From a virus, in IMG/VR virus record IMGVR_UViG_3300010885_063515, positions 1 to 54,620 of that record: a stretch of DNA of 54,620 nucleotides, one strand, 5' to 3'. Of this stretch, positions 18,337 through 28,158 are shown piece after piece; position 1 is the stretch's first letter; each line of letters begins with the position of its first letter. The notes under the pieces are model-generated. The model made no database searches. It worked only from the letters and a program-made list of their open reading frames with translations, and was not told where the DNA came from. Both the position numbers and the translations under genes were made by a program.

Positions 18337-21300
18337 ATGCCAACATCAAGCGTAACCGGTTCAATCTCCGTACTGCTGCAGCCAAAGCTGCTTAACCACA
18401 CCCCCCTGGGTGATGGCTTCTTTGACATAACTAAGCGGGTCATGTTCTCTGAGTCCGGAAACGACTCAACCTTTGAGTTTGTTCAGAGCTCGGACGGAAA
18501 CCAGTCCACGGCAAAGTTTTCTCTTTTTACAATGTTTCCAATCTCTGCCACCAGGTGGTCGGGGTACTCTGGTGCTACTGTTGACAATAAGGTTGCCAAC
18601 GCGCTAGTCGATCCAACGTTTGACTTTGAAATCCCCTCCCGCACAGAGGTAAAGATCTACGAAGGCGATGACCTCGTATTCGGCGGCATCGTTACCGAAG
18701 TCTCAAGGGTGCGCCAGGGCGGCATGATTATCATGGAAGTGAAGTGCGCAGACTACACCGCGCTGCTTGACGAGCTCGTGATTGACCGCTATAAGGTTCC
18801 ATACCTTGCCAAGGACTACGAGATCATCAAGGGCGGCTTTAGTACTGACGCTGACGAGAACGCCATAAAGATTACCAAACTGAACGACGGGGGCTCTGGG
18901 TCTGTCCGGGAGATCGTCGTATCACTTGATGACGCCCACGACCTTACGGTTGGCCAAGAGGTCATCATTGACAAGACAACAAACTACAACGGCACATGGA
19001 CTGTATCCGAGATACTCTCCTTGTTTGCATACAAAGCCACAAAGAGCGGGACCGCCCCATACAGCGCAAGCAGCGAGACCAGCGGACGCCACATCCCAAG
19101 GACCATCTCGTTCTTTGACGACATCCGAACAACTGATCCGTATTCGGGGGCAACCTTCAATGCCGGGATCACCTTTGATTCGTCCAGCGTCAAGGAGGAG
19201 CTAAGCCAGGTACGCTTCAGCCCGGTCACCTATCTTCCCGATCCCAAGTTCCCTGAGCAGCTTGGGGCAAAGATATGGATACCATTTGGAGATCCGAAAT
19301 CTAGCTCCGGACGCCTTACATTTGACCCAAAGAGTGGCGACACCACTACGGACCTTCGGCTTGCGCGCATTGAGAGCACGATTGTTGAGCGATACGCGAT
19401 AAAGTCCATATCAACAACGGCACAAGGAACTTCACCTGACCTGTACTACACCGTTACAATTATGGGAACGCACTACATCACTGACGGCACCAGGGTTGGC
19501 ATTCAGAACGCACTCTTTGGCGACCCTAACAACGTGACGCAAATGTTTAGGGTTGATAATGTTGCAAGCGATACAACGTTGCGAATCTACACTGAGCAAG
19601 GCGTCAATATCACTCCGATTACTGCCACCATTACCGCGGCTACCAGCGCTAACGGAAAAACAACATACACTGCGGTTAATACATTCAAGGTTGGGGACTT
19701 TGTTGGAATCTCTGACATTACTCAGTCTGGATCAACTGGAACGTTTAACATCCCCATGGGCACGATTACTTCGTGCACGCCCACCTCATTTACTATTAAC
19801 AACACGACTACTAATACGTATACATCTGGAGGGTTTGCAAGCGTAAGCTTTGTGACAATATCTGATCCTGCAAGCCTTCAGGCAGCAGAAAAGCGATTCC
19901 GCATAGTGGCCGGATGCAGGCCAAACATTACTGCAACAGACGATATCCCGTCAGACTCATCGGGAATTGGCGAGATTTGGTTTGACGCAAAAATTGGAAT
20001 CGCTGGAACCCCTACAGGGAAATATTTTAATAAGAATGAAATAGCATTTATATCTAAGTCAAATCAATTTGACGGAAGGATTCGTGTAGAGGCAAACGAT
20101 GACGACTCCGGTTCTGGGCTAGAAGAGAACTACTACGTTGCAAGGTGGAAGCGAAGAAAAAATATTGTCACGCTTCAGGTGGCAAGAAAAGCAGCTGACG
20201 GTAAAATAAAGTTCACCCGACGTCATCCATTTGAAAAAGGTTCAATTATCACAATCTCCGGGACAACTGGTCCAGCAGGTGGCAGCACTAACGCACCAAA
20301 TGCCAATGACGTTACTATTACCAATATCGTAGATGGAATGATTCAGTATGAAGATGCTGGAAAGCCACATCCAAAGCTTCTGAACTTGACTCAAGCACAA
20401 CGAGCTGTGACTAGCGTTACTATCTCATCGGCCGTCTTGACCAAGCCGTATGTCATGTATGCAGACTCACGAGAGGGAACTGGAAACACCTACGGACAAA
20501 CGCCTGAGCGCATTGGCTATAACGCCGTGCTTTCGCACTTCCAGTGGGAGTGGCAGGCTGTGGCGGGAGGAGATCGAGCCGCGGGCACCCCAAGCCCTAT
20601 ATTCACCACAATGCCATACGATGCGCTTGAATACATTGGTGGAAGACAGGGTGTAAAGTTTGTTGGAAGCAAGTATAACGCTGTGTCGTCAGCGATGCGA
20701 TCAGAGATCTACAGCGTCAAGCGATCAGGAACATTGGTCACCGTGCAAACATATGCCCCCGTATGGTTTCCCGAGGGCGGAGTTGTGCGAGTAGACAGTG
20801 GGGTATCCTCAGTCAACGGTACATTTACTGTCGTTGACGTCTCGACTGAGGATACTACCCCTGGATTTACCTATAACACTGCAACCTCAGGAACAGTGTC
20901 AGAAACGGTAACAACCGGATACGCATATAATGAGCACAACGGGTTCTGGGCAATGGGTAAATCATTCTCTGCAATCTGCGTGGTCCGCGTCAATGACAGC
21001 CTTCCTTCTGCTAGCCAGTTTTACACCATATGGCATCACGGATCTATTACAACCGGACAGAGAAGAGAACTAAAAGTTGATAGCACGGGGCAAATTATCT
21101 TTAGCCCAACTTCGTCTACTAACGTTTCTACCGGCCTTACGCTTCTTGCTGACGAAGATGCAATGATTTACGTTTCTCTTGATCATACAAACGGTAATTT
21201 GAGAGTTAGAAAAAACGATGAAACTCCATACACGACGACGCTTGGATCTAACTACAGCGGCACTACTGACCCTCGAACCAACGGAGATGTTGCCTCAAAT

Positions 21301-23550
21301 CTAACCATTGGCCATGGCTATAGCTCATCTTCTGTTCCAAACAATTTCCTTAATGCCACGCTTGGGGATTTTATTGTTTCATCTAAGTGCCTGAATAACA
21401 ACGACGAGCTGCAATTTATTTCCTGGCTTGCTCACTGGTACACGCTACAAGATAAACTACAAGACGATAACGATTATCGTGACATTATAAATCTTCCAGG
21501 CAAGACCAGGACAAATCGAGCCAAGGAGCCGTTCAATGGCATGACGCTCCGCCAGGCCATGGACTATATTTGCAAGAAAACTGGATGCCAATATTGGGTA
21601 GACCAGACTAAGACGTTGCACTATGTGCGAAGAGATATAAAAAATCTTGTCAAGAACCCGACGTTTGAGGACACGTACGGTGGGTTCAGCATGGCCAACT
21701 GGACAACTGGGTCAGGGTTCTCTATTACCTCACGAACTGGAGGCCCATACGGATATGGATATGCGATGCAATGCTCTGGAACAACGGCCGTTCATTCGTA
21801 CTCTAATCTTTTTGCCGTAAGCCCCGGGAATGCATTGTGGGCATCCGCAATGATCAAATCATCAGATGTTTCAAAGAGTCGCCTAAAGATTAGATTTTTT
21901 AATGCTTCCGGTGTTCAGGTTGGAGCAGATAAAACCATTGGGTCTGGTCTTGACGAAGATAACACGTGGCAAAAAATGTGGGGCATTGTTGATGTCCCGT
22001 CTAGCGCATCTATTACGCAAGCTGCTGTGGTATTTGACCACAATAGCAAGGTTGTCACATACACCGACTATTATGCAGATCCAATTTGCGTCATTCTTGA
22101 CGGAGAGTTTGGGTTTGCCGACTACGGCAGAGCACCAGGTTCCAGCTACGAACTGCTGTTTGACCCACAATTTAATGACCCTTCAACAGGAATCTACGCA
22201 CTTAAGACATTTGAAACGCCGCAAAACATTAGCCAGCATGGAAGCCAGTCAAACCGACTGTACGTTTATGCTAAGGCAACCTCGGTAGACCGAACTGGCG
22301 ACGTAATAATGGACAATGTGGTTGCCGGTCAGGTAATACGTTATACCTTTGACTTTGTTCAAGGCGTCTGGGCATCCCACGGAAAGCTCATTGAGGCCTC
22401 TACGACAAATTCAGACGTTGAAACGCTGGCGGATGCAACAAAAGCTGCATCAACATTTTGGGCGGAAAATGGCCAGGCCATCCAGTCGTATGAGTTTGAC
22501 CACTCAACCAATGCTTCCAGCGGAAGGCTTTCTGTCGGATCTGTTGTCCCGTACCTTTGGACAGAAGTTGGAATTACCGAACCTCTTGTTGTTAAGTCCC
22601 AGACTACAAGACTGATTGGCGGAGAGTTCTACTATTCGGTGCAACTTGCTGGAGAACCAGCATTCCAACAGAACGCTATTATCCTTGTAAAGAAGGATAA
22701 GCTAACAGTCAGCCTTGGAAGCGGTCAGCTTGCGTATACTCGTCCAACCTCTATCTCTAGTGTGTTAGCCACAGCCCAGGACGAAGATGGCCTAATTAGC
22801 GCCAACGATTTGCGCGTCTTGTTGCAATGGAGCTTTGACGACAATGATCCTCGCAACACGCTTGTTAAGGGATTTGAGGTGCAGCGACGAGCACAAAAGC
22901 TTGCCAAAAAGGCCATTGGTCCAGGTGGTTTGACTAACCGATCTCTGATCGGAGATGTGGCAATTCGCCGTACCGCTGCACTTGCAGGGAAATACTCAAC
23001 AGTAAAGCTTGCACTTTCAAATGCCAGCGCTATTCGAGTTGGCGATCTGATCACTATTGATAACTGGAAAAACGCCAAAAAGTTTACAAAGGGAAATCCA
23101 AGTATTAATGGAACATGGTCGGTAACATCTGTTCAGAATTCTGGGCGGGTCGTTTGCTTTAAGATGCTTGCCCATGCCGACACCGCAATAGCGGTATCAG
23201 CTCAGACTAAGGCGCAAGTTGCAGCCCAATGCCCGAGCCTCGTCATTAAATGGCGAGAGCATGGAGCTGCCGAGGCGGCGACTGAATGGCTTGGCTTCAA
23301 TAGCCTTGTGACCACAAAGAGCTTCTCTGACGATGGGGAGTTTGTTGGGGCCGGCAAAAGCAGCATCAATTATCGTTACCAGTATAGAATCCGGGCCGTT
23401 GCAATTACTAGTGATGATGCTAAACTGTATGGAGACTGGACTTACGTTCCAGAAACCTCCGTCAGTTCGCTTGTTGACAGCAGCTGGATCTATGTAACAC
23501 GTGATTTGCGCGTTGCGGCAGCCGCGCCGGTCGAAGAGGACCTCACATGA
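18337..23550 (+). CDS. Large tail tip / baseplate hub protein with lectin-like domains
   Basis: Encodes 1,737 residues and begins 1 nt after the tape measure stop. Residues ~1-145 resemble the hub N-terminal domain of Dit/Tal-like proteins (strands around VKIYEGDDLVFGGIVTEV and a CADYTALLDELV segment). Beta domains follow. About 866-1050 looks like a LamG/concanavalin-type domain (WAMGKSFSAICVVRVND and later LGDFIVSSKCL). About 1106-1260 looks like a carbohydrate-binding beta-sandwich (NPTFEDTYGGFSMANW). The C-terminal ~220 residues are Fn3-like. The protein would form the tail tip and contact the host surface. The stop overlaps the fibre gene start (ATGA). Domain names are inference from residue pattern; the hub role is well supported by order. 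Confidence 0.75.
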   Translation: MPTSSVTGSISVLLQPKLLNHTPLGDGFFDITKRVMFSESGNDSTFEFVQSSDGNQSTAKFSLFTMFPISATRWSGYSGATVDNKVANALVDPTFDFEIPSRTEVKIYEGDDLVFGGIVTEVSRVRQGGMIIMEVKCADYTALLDELVIDRYKVPYLAKDYEIIKGGFSTDADENAIKITKLNDGGSGSVREIVVSLDDAHDLTVGQEVIIDKTTNYNGTWTVSEILSLFAYKATKSGTAPYSASSETSGRHIPRTISFFDDIRTTDPYSGATFNAGITFDSSSVKEELSQVRFSPVTYLPDPKFPEQLGAKIWIPFGDPKSSSGRLTFDPKSGDTTTDLRLARIESTIVERYAIKSISTTAQGTSPDLYYTVTIMGTHYITDGTRVGIQNALFGDPNNVTQMFRVDNVASDTTLRIYTEQGVNITPITATITAATSANGKTTYTAVNTFKVGDFVGISDITQSGSTGTFNIPMGTITSCTPTSFTINNTTTNTYTSGGFASVSFVTISDPASLQAAEKRFRIVAGCRPNITATDDIPSDSSGIGEIWFDAKIGIAGTPTGKYFNKNEIAFISKSNQFDGRIRVEANDDDSGSGLEENYYVARWKRRKNIVTLQVARKAADGKIKFTRRHPFEKGSIITISGTTGPAGGSTNAPNANDVTITNIVDGMIQYEDAGKPHPKLLNLTQAQRAVTSVTISSAVLTKPYVMYADSREGTGNTYGQTPERIGYNAVLSHFQWEWQAVAGGDRAAGTPSPIFTTMPYDALEYIGGRQGVKFVGSKYNAVSSAMRSEIYSVKRSGTLVTVQTYAPVWFPEGGVVRVDSGVSSVNGTFTVVDVSTEDTTPGFTYNTATSGTVSETVTTGYAYNEHNGFWAMGKSFSAICVVRVNDSLPSASQFYTIWHHGSITTGQRRELKVDSTGQIIFSPTSSTNVSTGLTLLADEDAMIYVSLDHTNGNLRVRKNDETPYTTTLGSNYSGTTDPRTNGDVASNLTIGHGYSSSSVPNNFLNATLGDFIVSSKCLNNNDELQFISWLAHWYTLQDKLQDDNDYRDIINLPGKTRTNRAKEPFNGMTLRQAMDYICKKTGCQYWVDQTKTLHYVRRDIKNLVKNPTFEDTYGGFSMANWTTGSGFSITSRTGGPYGYGYAMQCSGTTAVHSYSNLFAVSPGNALWASAMIKSSDVSKSRLKIRFFNASGVQVGADKTIGSGLDEDNTWQKMWGIVDVPSSASITQAAVVFDHNSKVVTYTDYYADPICVILDGEFGFADYGRAPGSSYELLFDPQFNDPSTGIYALKTFETPQNISQHGSQSNRLYVYAKATSVDRTGDVIMDNVVAGQVIRYTFDFVQGVWASHGKLIEASTTNSDVETLADATKAASTFWAENGQAIQSYEFDHSTNASSGRLSVGSVVPYLWTEVGITEPLVVKSQTTRLIGGEFYYSVQLAGEPAFQQNAIILVKKDKLTVSLGSGQLAYTRPTSISSVLATAQDEDGLISANDLRVLLQWSFDDNDPRNTLVKGFEVQRRAQKLAKKAIGPGGLTNRSLIGDVAIRRTAALAGKYSTVKLALSNASAIRVGDLITIDNWKNAKKFTKGNPSINGTWSVTSVQNSGRVVCFKMLAHADTAIAVSAQTKAQVAAQCPSLVIKWREHGAAEAATEWLGFNSLVTTKSFSDDGEFVGAGKSSINYRYQYRIRAVAITSDDAKLYGDWTYVPETSVSSLVDSSWIYVTRDLRVAAAAPVEEDLT

Positions 23551-26500
23551 GCGAAAAGATAACATCAGCTCTCCTACAGTCACCTAACGGTGGTCTATTT
23601 TCCACGCTCCAAGTTGACGGGGCGGGAATCGTCATTAAGAACGCCTCTGATGACCAGCGGTCAGACGGAACCTTTGTTCCAGCTGGGTCAGACACCCTTG
23701 TCCTTTCAGCCGTAGGAGAAAGTAGTTTCCTTAACGCAAGCTACATGAAGGTTGGCGTTCTTGATGCCAGCCTGCTCCGCACAGGCCTCCTCCAGACAGT
23801 TGCCTCTTGGAATTCTAAGTGGTACGGAAGTGCCGAGGACTCCATGGATGTTCAGCAGGGTTTTTCTGGCGGAAAGTTTGCAGCTACATCCATAAGCACC
23901 ACTACAAACTCGGTCACACTTTCTGCCGTGGAAAGCCCGACTGGGGCAAACCATAACATTACTACCGGTGATTATGTTCGAGTAAGCGGGCTTATCTTTG
24001 GTGACGATACTTATGGGAATGTTGGAGTTGACTCACCTGGCGTGGGGGTTAAAGACTATGCTGAGGTTACCGATCACACATCAACATCTTTAACATACGA
24101 GCTTACTGGCGTTGGTTCCGGAAAAACTACCCTTGACCCCTATGCGCTTCCATTTGTCTCAAAAGTTGTTCCTTTGGTTTCCATATCTCGAGTATACGAC
24201 GATGAGGTAACCAACGAAAACCCAGGAGAACTCAGTAAGGTTACAGTTGTTACTGCTTCTGCCCATGGGCTATCTGAAGGGAACTACGTTGAGCTTGCAG
24301 GAGTTGAGGACAGCCTGAACGGCGTGTGGCGAGTTTCTGGAGCCCCCGACAGCACAACGTTTGAGTTTTGGCAGCGATTTGTTGAAGACATTGACTGGGA
24401 AGACGATGGATCAATAAGCCTTCCCGAGTATGGAGCCCCGGTTGCCATTGAGGTTTCCAAGTCTTACCGTGTGACATCTGACGGAACCCTAATGGCGTAT
24501 GGCGCTGTATTTAATCCTGCTGGTACCAGGCGTTCCGCCATTCTGCTTCGCGGTGGCGGTACCCAGGGAGATATTGCCGTACCAGCTGACGAAACGCTGC
24601 AGATAGGGTACCGAGACGGCGCAGGTGGTCTTGGCGGCACATTCACTTCAATTATGACCATTAATACACCTGCAAGCGGCAATCAAGGGGCGACTGTCAT
24701 CAATGGGTCGCTGACCGTAGATACGCTTACTGCAACGACAATCAACGGCGGCACTGGTACTGCATCTGTTCCTGACGACATCACCGCCCACACCATAACG
24801 ACCACTGCTGGAAATATTCGAATCCGACCCTATGAAAATGATGGCAGCGCTGCCGATAAGCGTGGGGAGCTGGAGTTCTATACGCAGATTGCAAGTACTG
24901 GGTACTATACCAGCCGTGTAATGGCCTTTTCCGACAAAGACTATGGCAATGCCTTAGTAATAGACCCAGACCTTAGGGTGCTCGGCGATGCCCAGGTTGT
25001 AGGGGATTTGGCGGTTTCTGGAGCGCTTACAGCTGGATCATTCAGCATTGGGACCCTAAATGCAACAACCGTCAATGCAAGCAGCGGATACTACAACTAT
25101 CTAGACGTAGGAAACGTGGCCACAAAGCATGCCGTTATCCAGCCGAATGGACAGCTAACTGTTAACAACGACACCAACTCAACCTCTGCAAACACCGGCG
25201 CCGTTGTGATTAAGGGTGGCGCGTATGTCGCACAAGACCTTCGTGTTGCCGGATCTATTTACGTCAGCGTATTCAGTCCAGACTCCATCACCATGGGTGT
25301 CGGGAACAATATCATTAGCCAGGGGTATGTCTCCGCAAGCGCTGGATATTACGGATCTATGATTGTCGGAACTGGCGTCAGCTCCAAAATGGAGGTTGGT
25401 GTAAGCGGACAACTTACCCTGAATAACTCCACTGCTGCTACTTCCGTTGCCGGTGCGCTGTATATCCCTACCGGCGGCATTCGGGCCCTGACGGGAAACA
25501 TTGGAACGCTTACTGTTACCTCAACATTCTCCCCTGCCTCGCTTTCTATTAGTGGCGGTGGTGGAATTTCTGTGACCGGTGGTGGCGACATTTCAACTAC
25601 ATCAAGCGCAACTGCCACTACTATGTCGGCAACTAACGGATACTACTTAAACTTTGCCGCAGGATCGACCACCAAAGCGCTGATCGGCCTAACTGGCCAG
25701 CTGACTGTTCAAAATACCGCCACTTCGACAAGTAAGTCTGGTCTTGGCGCAACGGGGTCGGTTGTTGTTGCTGGGGATGTCTCTGTTGCCAAAAAGATAT
25801 GGGCAGCAGATCTGGATATTACTGGATCACTTACTGGAGGATTTACCCTTGGGGCGATTACCCCTAGCTCTGTTGTTTCTTCCTATGGTTACTACACCAG
25901 CCTTAACGGGACAACGCTTTCTATGGGATCATCAACTGCAACAACCATTGGTGCAGCCGGCAAAGTCACTATTGCCAACACCACCGCAGCCGTCAGCACT
26001 ACCAGCGGTGCCCTAGAAGTAGCTGGTGGAGTTGGGATTACCGGAAATCTGCACGTAGGCGGGAGCATCAATGGAACTATCACGCTCCCCTCTACCATCT
26101 CTGCGAGTAGCGGATACTATCAAACGCTTGGCTCCACCACGCTGGATGTTGGTTCCGTTGCGACTGGAACACGTGTCACTATTGGATCTGGTGGTGTACT
26201 AACAGTCACCAATGTCACTCAAGCGAGCTCTACTGGCCCTGTTGGGTCAATCGTGACATCTGGTGGCGTGTACATTGCCAAGGACCTTGTTGTAGGAGGA
26301 AGCATCAGTGGAACTATTACGCTTCCTTCCACTATTACCCTTAGCTCTGTTGTTTCTTCCTATGGTTACTACACCAACCTTAACGGGACAGCGCTTTCTA
26401 TTGGATCATCAACTGCGGCAACCATTAGTTCAGCCGGCAAAGTCACTATTGCCAACACCGCCATAGCAAATAGTACTACCAGCGGTGCCCTAGAAGTAGC

Positions 26501-27494
26501 TGGTGGAGTTGGGATTACCGGCAACCTGCACGTAGGCGGAAGCATCAATGGAACTATCACGTTGCCAAGCGCCCCAACGTTTAGTGGAACAGTTACCGCC
26601 AACAAACTACAAGCCTCAACCGGATACTATTCTGGAGCGCTAACCGCCGGTGCCATAAGTGCAGCAAGTATTGATGCCACTGGAGCAATTAGTGGTGACA
26701 CACTTCAAATTGGCGGGACGACCACTAATGCAACAATTACCACTGGAGGTGCCATAAGTGCAGTAAGTATTGATGCCAGTGGGGCCCTTAGCGGATCCAC
26801 TCTTTCTATTTCCGGAAACGGTACCGTCGACGGAAATCTTACCATTTCAGGAACGCTGACCCCAACAACAACTGGGCAAAATTATACTGGCGACGTTACT
26901 GTTGGCAGGGAAACTGCTGGAACCGGAACCCCGAGTGATTTTGGGGTGTACGTTAATAATGGCGGTACAGTATTGGCTGCAACGACTCGTGGTGGAACGG
27001 CAAACTCCGATAGGACATTTGTTGCTATTTTTAAGACTACTAGCGGAAGCCCCCAAAGTGCTGACGCGGTTGGGGTATATAACACTCCGAATACAAGCTC
27101 AAACACTGCGGCGCGTGCCGGAGGGCTAACCCTTAATGCATCGGGGGTTGTCGGGATAAATGGGGCATCAGATTATAGGTTAAAAGAAAATATTATTGAT
27201 GCAAGCTCCGTTTATGATTGGTATGATATTTTTAAATCATTGAAAGTTCGTCAATTTAATTGGAAGGGAAATTCTATTTCTGCCGTTGGCTACATTGCCC
27301 ATGAAGTTCAATCCGTCCTTCCCGAACTTGTTGTCGGGGAAAAAGACGCTGTTGATGAAAATGGAGGAATTGTTCCGCAAAGTTTGAACCTTTTAGACAT
27401 ACTTCCGCACGTAGTTGGTGCACTAGGGAAAATTGTTAACCATGTTGAGCAACTTGAGGCGAGAATTGCAGAATTAGAAGGCAATGCCGCATAA
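23547..27494 (+). CDS. Tail fibre with C-terminal S74 self-cleaving chaperone
   Basis: Encodes 1,315 residues. The body consists of beta-rich repeats (for example GALEVAGGVGITGNLHVGGS occurs twice), typical of trimeric fibres. The last 108 residues form an intramolecular chaperone of the peptidase S74 type: GASDYRLKENI, with Ser1208 and Lys1213 five residues apart as in the catalytic dyad, then VGYIAHEVQSVLPELV and a C-terminal coiled coil (HVEQLEARIAELEG). Cleavage before Ser1208 would release the chaperone after trimerisation. It follows the hub gene with an ATGA overlap and is the last virion gene of the rightward block. Receptor specificity cannot be read from the sequence. Confidence 0.88.
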   Translation: MSEKITSALLQSPNGGLFSTLQVDGAGIVIKNASDDQRSDGTFVPAGSDTLVLSAVGESSFLNASYMKVGVLDASLLRTGLLQTVASWNSKWYGSAEDSMDVQQGFSGGKFAATSISTTTNSVTLSAVESPTGANHNITTGDYVRVSGLIFGDDTYGNVGVDSPGVGVKDYAEVTDHTSTSLTYELTGVGSGKTTLDPYALPFVSKVVPLVSISRVYDDEVTNENPGELSKVTVVTASAHGLSEGNYVELAGVEDSLNGVWRVSGAPDSTTFEFWQRFVEDIDWEDDGSISLPEYGAPVAIEVSKSYRVTSDGTLMAYGAVFNPAGTRRSAILLRGGGTQGDIAVPADETLQIGYRDGAGGLGGTFTSIMTINTPASGNQGATVINGSLTVDTLTATTINGGTGTASVPDDITAHTITTTAGNIRIRPYENDGSAADKRGELEFYTQIASTGYYTSRVMAFSDKDYGNALVIDPDLRVLGDAQVVGDLAVSGALTAGSFSIGTLNATTVNASSGYYNYLDVGNVATKHAVIQPNGQLTVNNDTNSTSANTGAVVIKGGAYVAQDLRVAGSIYVSVFSPDSITMGVGNNIISQGYVSASAGYYGSMIVGTGVSSKMEVGVSGQLTLNNSTAATSVAGALYIPTGGIRALTGNIGTLTVTSTFSPASLSISGGGGISVTGGGDISTTSSATATTMSATNGYYLNFAAGSTTKALIGLTGQLTVQNTATSTSKSGLGATGSVVVAGDVSVAKKIWAADLDITGSLTGGFTLGAITPSSVVSSYGYYTSLNGTTLSMGSSTATTIGAAGKVTIANTTAAVSTTSGALEVAGGVGITGNLHVGGSINGTITLPSTISASSGYYQTLGSTTLDVGSVATGTRVTIGSGGVLTVTNVTQASSTGPVGSIVTSGGVYIAKDLVVGGSISGTITLPSTITLSSVVSSYGYYTNLNGTALSIGSSTAATISSAGKVTIANTAIANSTTSGALEVAGGVGITGNLHVGGSINGTITLPSAPTFSGTVTANKLQASTGYYSGALTAGAISAASIDATGAISGDTLQIGGTTTNATITTGGAISAVSIDASGALSGSTLSISGNGTVDGNLTISGTLTPTTTGQNYTGDVTVGRETAGTGTPSDFGVYVNNGGTVLAATTRGGTANSDRTFVAIFKTTSGSPQSADAVGVYNTPNTSSNTAARAGGLTLNASGVVGINGASDYRLKENIIDASSVYDWYDIFKSLKVRQFNWKGNSISAVGYIAHEVQSVLPELVVGEKDAVDENGGIVPQSLNLLDILPHVVGALGKIVNHVEQLEARIAELEGNAA
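25865..26089 (+). repeat. Internal direct repeat, copy 1, in the S74 fibre gene
   Basis: About 225 bp, closely similar to the copy at 26342; the offset of 477 bp equals 159 codons, so the repeat is in frame. Both copies encode SSVVSSYGYYT through GNLHVGGSINGT. Confidence 0.85.
26342..26566 (+). repeat. Internal direct repeat, copy 2, in the S74 fibre gene
   Basis: Second copy of the 225-bp repeat. Differences from copy 1 are scattered substitutions without a frameshift, with near identity across the GALEVAGGVGITGNLHVGG segment. This suggests recent duplication or gene conversion within the fibre shaft. Confidence 0.85.
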
Positions 27495-27546
27495 CTATCT
27501 TGGGCTTATCATTATTTAGCCTAAGGGCATATATATGGAGGTTTCT

Positions 27547-28149
27547 ATGCAGCTTCGCATTAAGTCCCAGCTCCCATACGTGGAGAAGGGTGGAATTCTT
27601 GACGATTGCGGTCCATGCAGCACGGCTGCGGCCGTCTCCTGGGCTCTCGGCTATGCTCAGGACTTTACCGGTCTTGACGGCATCAAGGCAAAGGAAAAGG
27701 CAACAGGTTACGTTGATAAGCAGGGCGTGTCCGATAACGGATCTAACCTTTCCCAACTGGCTAAGGCAGCAAAGGTCCTTGGTGGCGAGGGACGATACGC
27801 AAAGAACTGGGATGACGTCCTGTCCGCAGGCAAGAAGGGCGCAGCTATTATCATCAACGTTCAGGCTCCACGTGGTTACCCGGTACAGGCCATCTCTTCA
27901 TGGAATAAGAAATGGGCTGACTACTGGGGCAAGAAAGACCCAAAGGTTGTTAAGGAGGGCTATGGTCATATGACTTGCGCCGCCTATGACAAGGAGCTTG
28001 GATGGCAGTTTGCCGATCCGACATTTAGCGGAAAGGGCAAAGAACAGTTTGCTGCCCTTATCACCGAAGCTGACCTTAAGGCGATTGCCTCAGGGAAGGG
28101 CGACAAGGCAGGGCCACATGTGCGCTGTCTTATTGTGACAAAGAAGTAG
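27547..28149 (+). CDS. Papain/C39-like cysteine peptidase, probable endolysin
   Basis: Encodes 200 residues from the ATG at 27547, chosen because GGAGG (27537-27541) stands 5 nt upstream; an ATG at 27535 overlaps that site. A CGPCS motif at Cys21-Ser25 begins a helix (TAAAVSWALG). His141 lies in GYGHMTCAAYD and Asp157 in FADPT, giving the Cys-His-Asp order of C39/papain-fold peptidases. There is no signal peptide and no obvious cell wall binding domain. The gene is directly followed by a holin-like gene with shared spacing, so a lysis role, cutting peptidoglycan cross-bridges, is the best inference. A protein-processing peptidase carried by the virion is the alternative. Confidence 0.7.
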   Translation: MQLRIKSQLPYVEKGGILDDCGPCSTAAAVSWALGYAQDFTGLDGIKAKEKATGYVDKQGVSDNGSNLSQLAKAAKVLGGEGRYAKNWDDVLSAGKKGAAIIINVQAPRGYPVQAISSWNKKWADYWGKKDPKVVKEGYGHMTCAAYDKELGWQFADPTFSGKGKEQFAALITEADLKAIASGKGDKAGPHVRCLIVTKK

Positions 28150-28158
28150 GAGAATATT

